A DNA stretch of 16,403 nt from an uncultured Aquincola sp. (GTDB lineage: Bacteria; Pseudomonadota; Gammaproteobacteria; Burkholderiales; Burkholderiaceae): contig CAKZXL010000199.1 in the NCBI GenBank assembly GCA_937883885.1, positions 1-16,403 on the forward strand, read 5' to 3'. The notes under the pieces were generated by a model that had not been told where the DNA came from, did not search any database, and saw nothing but the letters and a program-made list of their open reading frames with translations. A program made the position numbers and the translations under genes. Position 1 is the first letter of the stretch; each line of letters starts with the position of its first letter. Below, piece by piece: positions 6,541 through 16,249 of this stretch.

Positions 6541-7429
6541 CACCTCACCCACGCTCAACCGCCAGCAGCTGCGCCGCCGTGTGCAAGGCGGCCCCACGGT
6601 CTGGTTCGCCGGTGCGCAGGATGCGCTATCGGCCCTGCTGGTGGACCAGTCGGACTTCGACGGCGTGTTCTCCACCGGCTTCGGCATCTCGGCCTCGCTG
6701 CTGGGCCAGCCCGACATGGAGCTGTACACGCTGAGCGAAAACGTGCAGGTGGTGGACCACATGGCCGCCGTGGTGCGCAAGCCCATCTTTGCCGATGCCG
6801 ACACCGGCTACGGCAACGTGCTGAACATGGGCCGTACTGTGCGCGCCTTCGAGAAGGCCGGCGTGGCTGCGCTGTCCATCGAAGACCAGGTCAGCCCCAA
6901 GCGCTGCCCCGCGGCGGCCGCGCAGTCGCTGGTGGTGCCGCTGCACGAGGCGCTGGCCCGCATCCATGCCGCGGTGGACGCGCGGCAGGACCCCGATCTG
7001 CTGATCGTCGCGCGCACCGACGTGGCCGACCCGCAGGAAGCCATCGACCGCGCGGCGCGGCTGGCCGAGGCGGGCGCCGACCTGATCCAGCCGATCTCAC
7101 GCACCTTCAGCCGTTACGAAGAGCTGGTGCGCCTGCGCGAGGCCTGCGGCCGGCCGCTGTCGCTGCAGCTGATGGAAGGCACCTGGATGGCCCGGCTCGA
7201 CCGTGCGCAGATCGAAGCGGTGGCGGCCTTTGCCACCTATCCCATCGTCTCGCTGCTGACCATCGTGCATGCGATGCAGGCCAACCTGGCCGCGCTGGCG
7301 GCCCGCCGCGGTGAACCGATGGGCGAGCTGCCCTGCGGCCGCGCCACCATGGCGGCCTTCAAGCAGACCATCGGCTGGGAGCGGCTGGAACAACGCCAGG
7401 CCGCCTACGAAGCCACGGCCGCGCGCTGA
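6533..7429 (+). CDS. Isocitrate lyase/PEP mutase superfamily lyase (methylisocitrate/dimethylmalate lyase-like)
   Basis: A 298-residue TIM-barrel enzyme of the usual length for the superfamily. It has VWFAGAQDALSALL at the start, the DADTGYGN metal-binding loop at 88-95, SIEDQ at 115-119, KRC at 123-125 and ARTD at 160-163. Such enzymes use Mg2+ to cleave a C-C bond next to a hydroxyl, giving pyruvate or glyoxylate plus a second acid. K-R-C with the catalytic cysteine is kept, but the normal GH after it is PA, and the usual FPE near residue 187 reads QPI. Methylisocitrate lyase proper is therefore unlikely, and oxaloacetate decarboxylase-like activity cannot be excluded. The ATG at 6533 overlaps the previous stop by 8 bases, with GGAG seven bases before it. 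Position after a dehydratase pair suggests it cleaves that enzyme's product. Confidence 0.85.
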   Translation: MTDTSPTLNRQQLRRRVQGGPTVWFAGAQDALSALLVDQSDFDGVFSTGFGISASLLGQPDMELYTLSENVQVVDHMAAVVRKPIFADADTGYGNVLNMGRTVRAFEKAGVAALSIEDQVSPKRCPAAAAQSLVVPLHEALARIHAAVDARQDPDLLIVARTDVADPQEAIDRAARLAEAGADLIQPISRTFSRYEELVRLREACGRPLSLQLMEGTWMARLDRAQIEAVAAFATYPIVSLLTIVHAMQANLAALAARRGEPMGELPCGRATMAAFKQTIGWERLEQRQAAYEATAAR

Positions 7430-7462
7430 GCCTGCCTTCACGACCCGAACCAGGAGACTTTC

Positions 7463-8461
7463 ATGCAACACCACCGTCGCCGTGCGCTGGCGGCCGGGCT
7501 GGCCGGCGCTGCGCTGCTGGCCGCCGCCCCGGGCGCGCTGCTGGCCCAGCCGGCCTTTCCCAGCAAGCCCATCCGCATCATCGTGCCGTACCCGCCGGGC
7601 GGCGCCACCGACGTGGCGGCCCGGCTGCTGGCGCCGCGGCTGCAGGAAGAACTCAAGCAGACCGTGGTGGTGGAAAACCGGCCCGGTGCCAGCGGCAACC
7701 TGGGCATGGTCACGCTGCTGCAAAGCCCGGCCGATGGTCACACGCTGGCCATGAGCCTGACGGGCATGCTGTCCATCAACCCGGTGACCTTCAGCAAGGC
7801 CGGCTTCACCGCGGCCGACTTCGTGCCGGTGGCACGCGTGTCGCTGGCGCCGCTGGTGCTGGTGGTGCCGCCGGATTCACCGTTCAAGACCGTGGGCGAC
7901 CTGGTGGCCGCGGGCAAGGCGGCCGGCAAGGGCGGCCTGCCTTATGGCTCGGCGGGCGCGGGCGGCCTGTCGCACCTGGCTTCCGAGATGCTCAATGCGC
8001 AGGCCAGCGGAAACTACACGCATGTGCCCTACAAGGGCGGCGCGCCGCTGGCGCAGGCGCTGATGACGGGCGAAGTCAAGTGGGGCCTGCTGGGCACCGC
8101 CGATGCACGCAGCTTCATCCAGGCCGGCAAGCTCAAGGCGCTGGGCCAGCTGCGCGCCACCCGCTCCGAGCTCTGGCCCGACGTGCCCACGCTGATCGAA
8201 CAGGGCTCGCCGGGGGGTGTCGATTTCGACGTCTGGTTCGGCCTGGTGGCCCCGGCCCGGACGCCGACCGCGGCGGTGCAGCTGATCAACCAGAAGGTGG
8301 CGCAGATCGTCACCGAGCCCGAGTTCCGCAAGCGCCTGAACGAGATCGGCGGCGTCTCGCCGATGACCGGCAACACGCCCGCCGCCTTCAACGAAGTGCT
8401 GCAGCGCGAAGTCACGCTGCTGTCGAAGGCGGCCAAGGATCTGGGGCTGCAGCTGGATTGA
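7463..8461 (+). CDS. Periplasmic Bug-family (tripartite tricarboxylate transporter) solute receptor
   Basis: A 332-residue exported binding protein of standard length. Residues 1-28 are a signal peptide: a basic start with HHRRR, an alanine/leucine core, and likely cleavage after ALLA before QPAFP. Its RR could allow Tat export, but Sec is the default. The mature protein begins with FPSKPIRIIVPYPPGGATD and has VVENRPGASGNLG near residues 71-83, both defining Bug/TctC proteins. It ends near a DLGLQLD tail. These receptors capture organic acids such as di- and tricarboxylates or nicotinate. AGGAGA precedes the ATG by five bases. No TctA/TctB membrane genes are in the window, so the receptor is an orphan here, as is frequent in Burkholderiales. 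Its place after the dehydratase and lyase genes suggests it binds their substrate or a precursor. Confidence 0.93.
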   Translation: MQHHRRRALAAGLAGAALLAAAPGALLAQPAFPSKPIRIIVPYPPGGATDVAARLLAPRLQEELKQTVVVENRPGASGNLGMVTLLQSPADGHTLAMSLTGMLSINPVTFSKAGFTAADFVPVARVSLAPLVLVVPPDSPFKTVGDLVAAGKAAGKGGLPYGSAGAGGLSHLASEMLNAQASGNYTHVPYKGGAPLAQALMTGEVKWGLLGTADARSFIQAGKLKALGQLRATRSELWPDVPTLIEQGSPGGVDFDVWFGLVAPARTPTAAVQLINQKVAQIVTEPEFRKRLNEIGGVSPMTGNTPAAFNEVLQREVTLLSKAAKDLGLQLD

Positions 8462-8475
8462 GGGCCGCGGGGCCC
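8462..8475. terminator. Short hairpin between convergent bug and kup genes
   Basis: GGGCC-GCGG-GGCCC forms a five base-pair stem with a four-base loop in the 19 bp between the converging stops. It has no T-tract on either side. A role in ending transcription is suggested by position only. Confidence 0.2.
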
Positions 8476-8480
8476 CACGC

Positions 8481-10349
8481 TCAGATCTGCACCCGCGTGC
8501 CCAGCTCCACCACGCCGTTGTCCGGCAGCTTGAAGAACCCTGCCACGCTGCCGGCGTTGCGCGACATCATCGCGAACAGGGCTTCGCGCCAGTGGGCCAT
8601 GCCGGTGCCGCGGGTGGGTATCACGATCTCGCGGCTCAGGAAGTACGAGGTGGCGGCCTGGTCGATCGGCAGGCCCTGCTGGGCGCAGAGTTCCAGCGCC
8701 TTGGGAATGTCCGGCTCGTCCATGAAGCCGAAGGTCACCTGCACCCGCCAGAAGCCCTTGACCAGGGGCGTGACCTGAACCCGGTGCGCTTCGTCCACCT
8801 TCGGAACTTCCTCAAACTGCACGTTGAGGATCAGGTTCGTCTCGTGCAGCACCTGGTAGTGCTTGATGTTGTGCATCAGCGCCTGCGGCACGGTTTCAGG
8901 GTTGGCGACCGCGTACACCGCGGTGCGCGCTGCACGGTGCGCGGTGTCGTCCTGCGACAGGGAGGTGATGAAGGGCAGCAGCTCGGGGTCGTCGCGCCGG
9001 ATGTGGTCGATCAGCAGTTCGCGTCCGCGTCGCCAGGTGGTCATCACCGCAAAGATGGCGCCGCCCATGACCAGCGGGAACCAGCCGCCCTGCAGGATCT
9101 TGAGGGAGCACGAGATCACCAGCACCGCATCGACCACCAGGAAGACGGCGGTCGCGGCCAGCGCGACTGCGAGCGAATACTTCCACACATGGTGCACGAC
9201 GAAGAACGTCAAGGCCGTGGTGATGAACATCGTGACCGTGACCGCGATGCCGTAGGCGGACGCCAGCGCGGATGAACTGCCGAAGCCCACGGTGGCCAGC
9301 AGCACCGCCACCATCACCACCCAGTTGACCAGCGGCACGTAGATCTGCCCGTACTCCTGGGACGTGTTGAGGATGCGCATGCGCGGCAGCAGGCCGAGCT
9401 GGATGGCCTGCCGCGTCATCGAGTAGGCGCCGGAGATGGTCGCCTGCGAGGCGATCACCGAGGCTGCCGTGGCCAGCAGCACCGCCGGAATCAGCAGATA
9501 GGTCGGAAAGAGGCGGTAGAACGGGCTTTCCAGCGCGGTGGGGTCGGCGATCAGCAAGGCACCCTGACCCATGTAGTTGAGCGCGAGCGAAGGCAGCACC
9601 AGGCCGGTCCAGGCCAGACGGATCGGCCGCGCCCCGAAGTGACCCATGTCGGCATACAGGGCTTCGGCGCCGGTGAGGGCCAGCACGATGGACCCCATGA
9701 TCAGGAACAGGTGCCAGCCACGGGCCTGCAGAAAGTCGATGGCCTGCAGCGGATTGAGTGCCGCCAGGATGCCCGGCTGCGAGACCACCTGCAGCGCGCC
9801 CATGATGCCGAGCACCGTGAACCACAGGGTGATGACCGGGCCGAACAGCTTGCCCACCGTGCCGGTGCCAAAGCGCTGGGCCATGAACAGCACGACGATG
9901 ATGGCCACCGAGATGGGCACGATGTAGGGCTCGAAGGCGGGTGTGATCGACCCCAGGCCTTCGACCGCACCCAGCACCGAGATGGCCGGCGTGATGACGC
10001 TGTCGCCGTAGAACAGCGCGGCGCCGAGCACGCCGATGACCAGCAGCGCCGTGCGCCGGGCCGGCGTGCCGTTGGCGGCCAGGGCCGTCAGCGCCATCAC
10101 GCCACCTTCGCCGCGGTTGTCGGCCCGCAGGATCAGGATCACGTACTTCAGCGTGACCACCACCATCAGCGCCCAGAAGATCACCGAGACGGCACCGATG
10201 ATGTTGGCCGCATCCAGCGGCACGCCGTGCGATGGGTTGAACACCTCCTTCATCGTGTACAGCGGGCTGGTGCCGATGTCGCCGTACACGACGCCCAGCG
10301 CCCCCAGCGTCAGCATGCCCAGGCCCTGACGGGATTCATTCGCGTTCAT
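8481..10349 (-). CDS. kup: Kup-type low-affinity potassium:proton symporter
   Basis: A 622-residue inner-membrane protein, the family's typical length. The N-terminus has [17 protein letters not shown] (15-31), the Kup signature in TM1, then [32 protein letters not shown] and [16 protein letters not shown], all diagnostic. Around twelve hydrophobic segments occupy the first 450 residues, followed by a cytosolic C-terminal domain ending in VELGTRVQI. It takes up K+ with protons when K+ is plentiful. The frame stays open upstream to 10535, but the ATG at 10349 was chosen because it fits the family N-terminus, has GAGGG about eleven bases before it, and the longer reading would run through the divergent promoter region. 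The gene diverges from kdp and converges with the Bug gene. A shared control region suggests the two K+ systems are co-regulated. Confidence 0.96.
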   Translation of the reverse strand: MNANESRQGLGMLTLGALGVVYGDIGTSPLYTMKEVFNPSHGVPLDAANIIGAVSVIFWALMVVVTLKYVILILRADNRGEGGVMALTALAANGTPARRTALLVIGVLGAALFYGDSVITPAISVLGAVEGLGSITPAFEPYIVPISVAIIVVLFMAQRFGTGTVGKLFGPVITLWFTVLGIMGALQVVSQPGILAALNPLQAIDFLQARGWHLFLIMGSIVLALTGAEALYADMGHFGARPIRLAWTGLVLPSLALNYMGQGALLIADPTALESPFYRLFPTYLLIPAVLLATAASVIASQATISGAYSMTRQAIQLGLLPRMRILNTSQEYGQIYVPLVNWVVMVAVLLATVGFGSSSALASAYGIAVTVTMFITTALTFFVVHHVWKYSLAVALAATAVFLVVDAVLVISCSLKILQGGWFPLVMGGAIFAVMTTWRRGRELLIDHIRRDDPELLPFITSLSQDDTAHRAARTAVYAVANPETVPQALMHNIKHYQVLHETNLILNVQFEEVPKVDEAHRVQVTPLVKGFWRVQVTFGFMDEPDIPKALELCAQQGLPIDQAATSYFLSREIVIPTRGTGMAHWREALFAMMSRNAGSVAGFFKLPDNGVVELGTRVQI

Positions 10350-10379
10350 CTTGTCGCCGCCCTCGATCTCAAGGCCGCG

Positions 10380-10385
10380 TTTATA
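10380..10385 (-). promoter_or_regulatory. Candidate -10 element of kup
   Basis: The minus strand reads TATAAA here, a 5/6 match to the -10 consensus. It would place the transcript start near 10373, 24 bases before the kup ATG. No consensus -35 lies 16-18 bases upstream. That position (about 10402-10408) is covered by the left pair of TCTTGATG repeats, which fits an activator-dependent promoter. Inferred. Confidence 0.35.
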
Positions 10386-10397
10386 GGGCATCCGGCG

Positions 10398-10448
10398 TCT
10401 TGATGATTTCTTGATGCGGCGCGCCTGCATCTCTATGCCGTCTTGATG
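10398..10448. promoter_or_regulatory. Two pairs of 11-bp-phased TCTTGATG direct repeats, probable response-regulator operators
   Basis: TCTTGATG occurs exactly at 10398-10405, 10409-10416 and 10441-10448, and with two changes (TCTCTATG) at 10430-10437. Starts are 11 bp apart within each pair, and the pairs are 32 bp apart, so all copies lie on about one helix face. Direct repeats one helical turn apart are the binding pattern of OmpR/PhoB-class regulators, the class of KdpE. The right pair ends ten bases before a possible -10 (TACGCT, 10459-10464), a PhoB-like spacing. The left pair covers the kup -35 position. The repeats are seen directly; binding by KdpE is inference. Confidence 0.55.
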
Positions 10449-10494
10449 CCGGCTTCCATACGCTGACGGCTGGAAAAAAGAAGTTGGAGAACCC

Positions 10495-10587
10495 ATGGAC
10501 TTTGTCTTCCTCTTGGGGGCGGTCGCGATGTTCATTGCCTTGCTCGGCCTGGTGGCCGGTTGCGGCGCGCTGGGAGCACGCCCATGA
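10495..10587 (+). CDS. 30-residue membrane miniprotein preceding kdpF
   Basis: A short gene begins at the ATG at 10495, five bases after TTGGAGA, the best ribosome-binding site in the operon. It encodes 30 residues: [19 protein letters not shown], then [11 protein letters not shown]. That is one hydrophobic helix with a short tail that includes a cysteine. Its TGA overlaps the kdpF ATG (ATGA), so it is the first cistron of the kdp message and kdpF is probably coupled to it. It is not KdpF, which is the next reading frame. A small hydrophobic protein before kdpF occurs in other proteobacterial kdp operons as far as I recall, but I know no assigned function. It may be a second Kdp accessory subunit or a leader peptide that tunes translation. 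The ribosome-binding site, start and overlap make real translation likely. Confidence 0.65.
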   Translation: MDFVFLLGAVAMFIALLGLVAGCGALGARP

Positions 10588-10673
10588 GCTGGCTGTACTG
10601 GCTCGCCGGCCTGTCGGCGCTCGCACTGCTTGTTTACCTGCTGTATGCCCTGCTGAGGGCCGAGGAATTTTGA
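10584..10673 (+). CDS. kdpF: KdpF, small stabilising subunit of the KdpFABC K+-transporting ATPase
   Basis: A 29-residue single-span peptide. It starts [13 protein letters not shown], continues through a leucine/alanine helix and ends YALLRAEEF, which matches the usual KdpF C-terminus closely. KdpF is a lipid-like single helix that sits against KdpA and stabilises the KdpFABC complex in the inner membrane. The ATG overlaps the preceding miniprotein's stop (ATGA), with GGGAG eight bases upstream. Its stop overlaps the kdpA ATG (TGATG). Tight coupling on both sides suggests matched synthesis with KdpA. The identification is secure despite the length. Confidence 0.93.
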   Translation: MSWLYWLAGLSALALLVYLLYALLRAEEF

Positions 10674-12481
10674 TGAGTGCTCAAGCCTGGACCCTGCTGG
10701 GTGTGTTCCTGGTCGTGCTGGTGCTGCTGGCCTGGCCGCTGGGCCGCTGGCTCGCGGCGGTGGCCGAAGGTCGCCTGCCGCATTGGATGGCGCCGCTGGC
10801 GGCTGCCGAACGGGGCCTGTATCGGCTGGCGGGCGTCGACGCCCAGGCCAGCATGGGCTGGAAGTCCTACGCGCTGGCCCTGTTGTGCTTCAACGGGCTC
10901 GGATTCGTCGTCGTCTATGCGCTGCAGCGGCTGCAGGCCGTGCTGCCGCTCAACCCGGCCGGCATGGCGGCGGTCAGTCCCGACTCTTCCTTCAACACCG
11001 CCATCAGCTTTGTCAGCAACACCAACTGGCAGGGCTACAGCGGCGAAGCGACGATGAGCTACCTGACGCAGATGGTGGCGCTGGCGGGGCAGAATTTCTT
11101 CTCCGCGGCCACCGGCATCGTGGTGGTCATGGCCTTGATCCGGGCCTTCGCAGCCCGCTCGGCCACCGGGATCGGCAACTTCTGGGTCGACGTGACGCGG
11201 GTCACCGCCTATGTGCTGGTGCCGTTGTCGCTCGTGCTGGCGGTGGCGCTCGTCAGCCAGGGCGTGATCCAGAACTTCTCGCCCTACCAGGAAGCCACCA
11301 CGCTGGAGGCCACCCGCTACCAGCAGCCGAAGGTGGACGCTGCCGGCCAGCCCGTGCTCGACGCGCAGGGCGCCCCGGTGATGGAGGACAAGACCAGCAG
11401 CACGCAAACCCTGCCGATGGGCCCGGTGGCTTCGCAGGAGGCCATCAAGATGCTGGGCACCAACGGTGGCGGCTTCTTCAACGCCAACTCGGCCCACCCG
11501 TACGAGAACCCCACGCCGCTGTCCAACTTGCTGCAGATGCTGGCGATCTTCGTGATCCCCACCGCGCTGGTGTTCATGTTCGGCCGCATGGTGGGTGACG
11601 TGCGCCAGGGCTGGGCGCTGCTGGCTGCGATGACGGCGATCTTCGTGGTGGCCGTGGTGGTGGTGACGGTGCAGGAACAGCAGGGAACGCCGGTGCTGGC
11701 GCAACTGGGCGTGGACCAGTCGGCCAGCGCGCAGCAGCCCGGCGGCAACATGGAAGGCAAGGAAGCGCGATTCGGCATCGCGGCCACCGGCCTGTTCGCG
11801 GCCATCACGACGGCCGCTTCCTGCGGTGCCGTCAATGGCATGCACGACTCGTTCACGCCCCTGGGCGGCGCCGTGCCGCTGGTGCTGATGCAGCTGGGCG
11901 AGGTGGTGTTCGGCGGCGTGGGCACGGGCCTGTACGGCATGCTGATCTTCGCCATCCTCACGGTGTTCATCGCCGGCCTGATGATCGGCCGCACGCCCGA
12001 ATACCTGGGCAAGAAGATCGAGACCTACGAGATGAAGATGACGTCGATCGCCATCCTCGTCACGCCGGTCCTGGTGCTGGTCGGCGCCGCAGTGGCCGTG
12101 CTGGCCGAAGCCGGCAAGGCCGGCATCGCCAACCCGGGGCCGCACGGCTTTTCTGAAATCCTCTACGCCTTCACCTCGGCCGGCAACAACAACGGCAGCG
12201 CCTTTGCAGGACTGTCGGCCAACACGCCCTTCTACAACACGCTGCTGGGCATCGCGATGTGGTTCGGCCGCTTCGGCGTGATCGTGCCGGTGCTGGCCAT
12301 CGCCGGCTCGCTGGCCGGCAAAAAGCGGATGGCCGTCACGGCCGGCACGCTGCCCACCCACGGGCCCCTGTTCGTGCTGCTGCTGATCGGCACCGTGCTG
12401 CTCGTCGGGCTGCTGAACTACGTGCCGGCGCTGGCCCTCGGCCCGGTCGTCGAGCACCTGATGCTCTGGTACCCGAAGTGA
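10673..12481 (+). CDS. kdpA: KdpA, potassium-binding channel-like subunit of the Kdp ATPase
   Basis: A 602-residue integral membrane protein, the superfamily-of-K-transporters-type subunit that selects K+ for the high-affinity Kdp pump. The four selectivity regions are intact: [11 protein letters not shown] (115-124), [20 protein letters not shown] (262-281), [16 protein letters not shown], and [13 protein letters not shown]. Ten hydrophobic segments are expected. Between [12 protein letters not shown] (residue 212) and [12 protein letters not shown] (near 246) is an insert of some 30 residues with a [16 protein letters not shown] pattern. It makes the protein longer than E. coli KdpA (557); similar inserts occur in other proteobacteria as far as I recall. 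The ATG at 10673 overlaps the kdpF stop and has GAGG upstream. The downstream kdpB ribosome-binding site overlaps the kdpA stop. Confidence 0.97.
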   Translation: MSAQAWTLLGVFLVVLVLLAWPLGRWLAAVAEGRLPHWMAPLAAAERGLYRLAGVDAQASMGWKSYALALLCFNGLGFVVVYALQRLQAVLPLNPAGMAAVSPDSSFNTAISFVSNTNWQGYSGEATMSYLTQMVALAGQNFFSAATGIVVVMALIRAFAARSATGIGNFWVDVTRVTAYVLVPLSLVLAVALVSQGVIQNFSPYQEATTLEATRYQQPKVDAAGQPVLDAQGAPVMEDKTSSTQTLPMGPVASQEAIKMLGTNGGGFFNANSAHPYENPTPLSNLLQMLAIFVIPTALVFMFGRMVGDVRQGWALLAAMTAIFVVAVVVVTVQEQQGTPVLAQLGVDQSASAQQPGGNMEGKEARFGIAATGLFAAITTAASCGAVNGMHDSFTPLGGAVPLVLMQLGEVVFGGVGTGLYGMLIFAILTVFIAGLMIGRTPEYLGKKIETYEMKMTSIAILVTPVLVLVGAAVAVLAEAGKAGIANPGPHGFSEILYAFTSAGNNNGSAFAGLSANTPFYNTLLGIAMWFGRFGVIVPVLAIAGSLAGKKRMAVTAGTLPTHGPLFVLLLIGTVLLVGLLNYVPALALGPVVEHLMLWYPK

Positions 12482-12489
12482 GGTCCCGC

Positions 12490-14586
<2,097 letters not shown>

Positions 14587-14597
14587 AGGACGTTTCC

Positions 14598-15173
14598 ATG
14601 ACTGCGTATCTACGCCCCGTTCTCGTCGTGTTCGCGGCGCTCACCGTGCTCACCGGCATGGCTTATCCGCTGGCCGTCACCGGTGTGGCCCAGGCGCTGA
14701 TGCCCCGGCAGGCCGCCGGCAGCCTGATCGAGCAGGACGGCAAGCTGGTGGGCTCCAGCCTGATCGGCCAGAACTTCACCGACCCCAAGTACCTGTGGGG
14801 CCGGCCCTCGGCCACCGGGCCGATGGCCAACAATGGCCTGGCCTCCGGCGGCTCGAACCAGGGACCGTTGAACCCGGCGCTGGCCGAGGCCGTGAAGGCC
14901 CGCATCGACGCGCTGCGCGCCGCCGACCCCGGCAACACCGCGCCGGTGCCGGTGGACCTGGTCACCGCTTCGGGCAGCGGGCTCGACCCGCATGTCAGCC
15001 CGGCGGGTGCCGCCTTCCAGGCTGCGCGCATCGCCCGGGTGCGCAACCTGCCGCTGTCGCGGGTGCAGCAGGTGATCGCCGAGCACACCCAGGCGCCGCT
15101 GTTCGGCTTTCTCGGCGAGCCGCGGGTCAACGTGCTGCAGGTCAACCTGAGCCTGGACGCCAACCGCCCTTGA
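14598..15173 (+). CDS. kdpC: KdpC, accessory subunit of the Kdp ATPase
   Basis: A 191-residue protein with a single N-terminal membrane span (about 7-36, [20 protein letters not shown]) and a periplasmic domain. Family marks are [20 protein letters not shown] (near 52-71), [26 protein letters not shown] and a C-terminal [10 protein letters not shown]. KdpC caps KdpA and is needed for assembly and high K+ affinity. The ATG at 14598 has GAAGGA seven bases before it. An in-frame TTG at 14583 would overlap kdpB but has no better support. It is the last pump subunit; kdpD, which normally follows directly, is displaced by a CorA-type gene. Confidence 0.96.
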   Translation: MTAYLRPVLVVFAALTVLTGMAYPLAVTGVAQALMPRQAAGSLIEQDGKLVGSSLIGQNFTDPKYLWGRPSATGPMANNGLASGGSNQGPLNPALAEAVKARIDALRAADPGNTAPVPVDLVTASGSGLDPHVSPAGAAFQAARIARVRNLPLSRVQQVIAEHTQAPLFGFLGEPRVNVLQVNLSLDANRP

Positions 15174-15270
15174 GGGCCGGCCCGCAAACGTACGCTGCGG
15201 TGGCGCCCTGCATGGATGAAGCATGTCGTGCCGGCCCGGCTGTTCCACAGGCCATAGGGAGCCCTTGGCG
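15174..15270. other. Gap between kdpC and the CorA gene with repeated GCCGGCCCG
   Basis: This 97 bp gap is the longest inside the kdp cluster. It opens with the palindrome GGGCCGGCCC (15174-15183), and GCCGGCCCG occurs at 15176-15184 and again at 15230-15238. GGGCCGG could pair with CCGGCCC at 15231-15237. No T-tract and no convincing promoter were found. It could attenuate or process the message after kdpC; that is speculative. Confidence 0.25.
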
Positions 15271-16236
15271 ATGCTGGTGAACTGCGTCGTCTACCGCCAG
15301 GGCAGCCGGCTGGAGGATGTGCCCCTGGAGCGCATCAGCGACTACCTCGACCAGCCGGGCTGCCTGGTGTGGGTCGCGTTGCGCGATCCTTCGGACGCGG
15401 AACTCGAGGTGATGCGGCGCGAGTTCGACCTGCCGCCGCTGGCCATCGAGGATGCCGGCCGCGGCCACCTGCGCCCCAAGATCGACGAATACGGCAATGC
15501 GCTGCTGGTGGTCATGCAACTGATCGAGTTCACCGGTGGCGAGCTCAACCTGGGCGAGGTGTCGGTCTTCGCCGGTCCGAACTATGTGCTGTCGGTGCGC
15601 CGCGGAAGCAGGCAGCACTTCCTGGGGGTGCGCGAGCGCTGCGAGCGCGATCCGGCGCTGCTGCAGCAGGGCCCGGGCTACGTGCTGTATGCCCTGATGG
15701 ATGCGGTGATCGATCGCTACTTCCCGGTGCTGGAGCTGCTGCAGGGCGAGCTCGAGAGCATCGAGCGGCGCATCTTCGAGCCCGGTGCGGCACGCCGGAA
15801 CATCGAGCGGCTGTACGACCTGAAGGGCCGTCTGCTGCAGCTGGAGCATGCCGTGGGCTCGCTGCTGCAGTTCTCCGGCAAGCTGCATGGCGGACGGGTG
15901 CCGGCGGTGTGCGTGAACACGCAAGCCTACTTTCGCGACCTCGGAGATCACCTGGCCCGCATCGCGGCGTCGGTCAACACCATCCGCGACACGATCGCCA
16001 CGGCCATCATGGTGAACCTGTCGATGGTCACCATCGAAGAAGGCGAGGTCACCAAGCGCCTGGCCGCCTGGGCCGCCATCTTCGCGGTGGCCACGGCATT
16101 GGCCGGCATCTGGGGCATGAACTTCGAGTTCATGCCGGAGCTCAAGTGGCGCTGGGGCTACCCTGCAGCGCTCAGCCTCATCGTGGGTGCCGGCGCCACG
16201 GTCTGGTGGCGATTCCGCCGATCCGGCTGGCTGTGA
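15271..16236 (+). CDS. CorA-family divalent cation transporter (Mg2+/Co2+/Zn2+)
   Basis: A 321-residue CorA superfamily protein. The N-terminal cytosolic alpha/beta domain (VWVALRDPSDAELE, LPPLAIEDAGRGHLRPKIDEY) is followed by long helices (about 145-255). Two C-terminal membrane spans flank the signature GMN at 282-284, in WGMNFEFMPEL. The charged loop and short basic tail (RFRRSGWL) are normal. It should form a pentameric inner-membrane channel for Mg2+ or, as in the ZntB branch, zinc; the residues do not settle which. The ATG at 15271 follows AGGGAG by nine bases. The gene lies between kdpC and kdpD on the same strand, 97 bp after kdpC and 13 bp before kdpD. This is an unusual position that implies co-expression with the potassium pump or its sensor. 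Confidence 0.93.
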   Translation: MLVNCVVYRQGSRLEDVPLERISDYLDQPGCLVWVALRDPSDAELEVMRREFDLPPLAIEDAGRGHLRPKIDEYGNALLVVMQLIEFTGGELNLGEVSVFAGPNYVLSVRRGSRQHFLGVRERCERDPALLQQGPGYVLYALMDAVIDRYFPVLELLQGELESIERRIFEPGAARRNIERLYDLKGRLLQLEHAVGSLLQFSGKLHGGRVPAVCVNTQAYFRDLGDHLARIAASVNTIRDTIATAIMVNLSMVTIEEGEVTKRLAAWAAIFAVATALAGIWGMNFEFMPELKWRWGYPAALSLIVGAGATVWWRFRRSGWL

Positions 16237-16249
16237 AGATCCGCATTCC

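Noticed and set aside
10350..10494. Cyclic-di-AMP (ydaO-type) or other K+-related riboswitch before kup or kdp
   Set aside because: The predicted leaders are only about 24 bases long and no riboswitch core was found.
10350..10535. N-terminal extension of Kup by 62 residues
   Set aside because: It would cross the divergent promoter region and the miniprotein start. The family N-terminus and a ribosome-binding site support 10349.
10634..12457. 607-codon minus-strand frame opposite kdpA
   Set aside because: Antisense shadow of kdpA, rich in His, Gln and Arg, with no recognisable domain.
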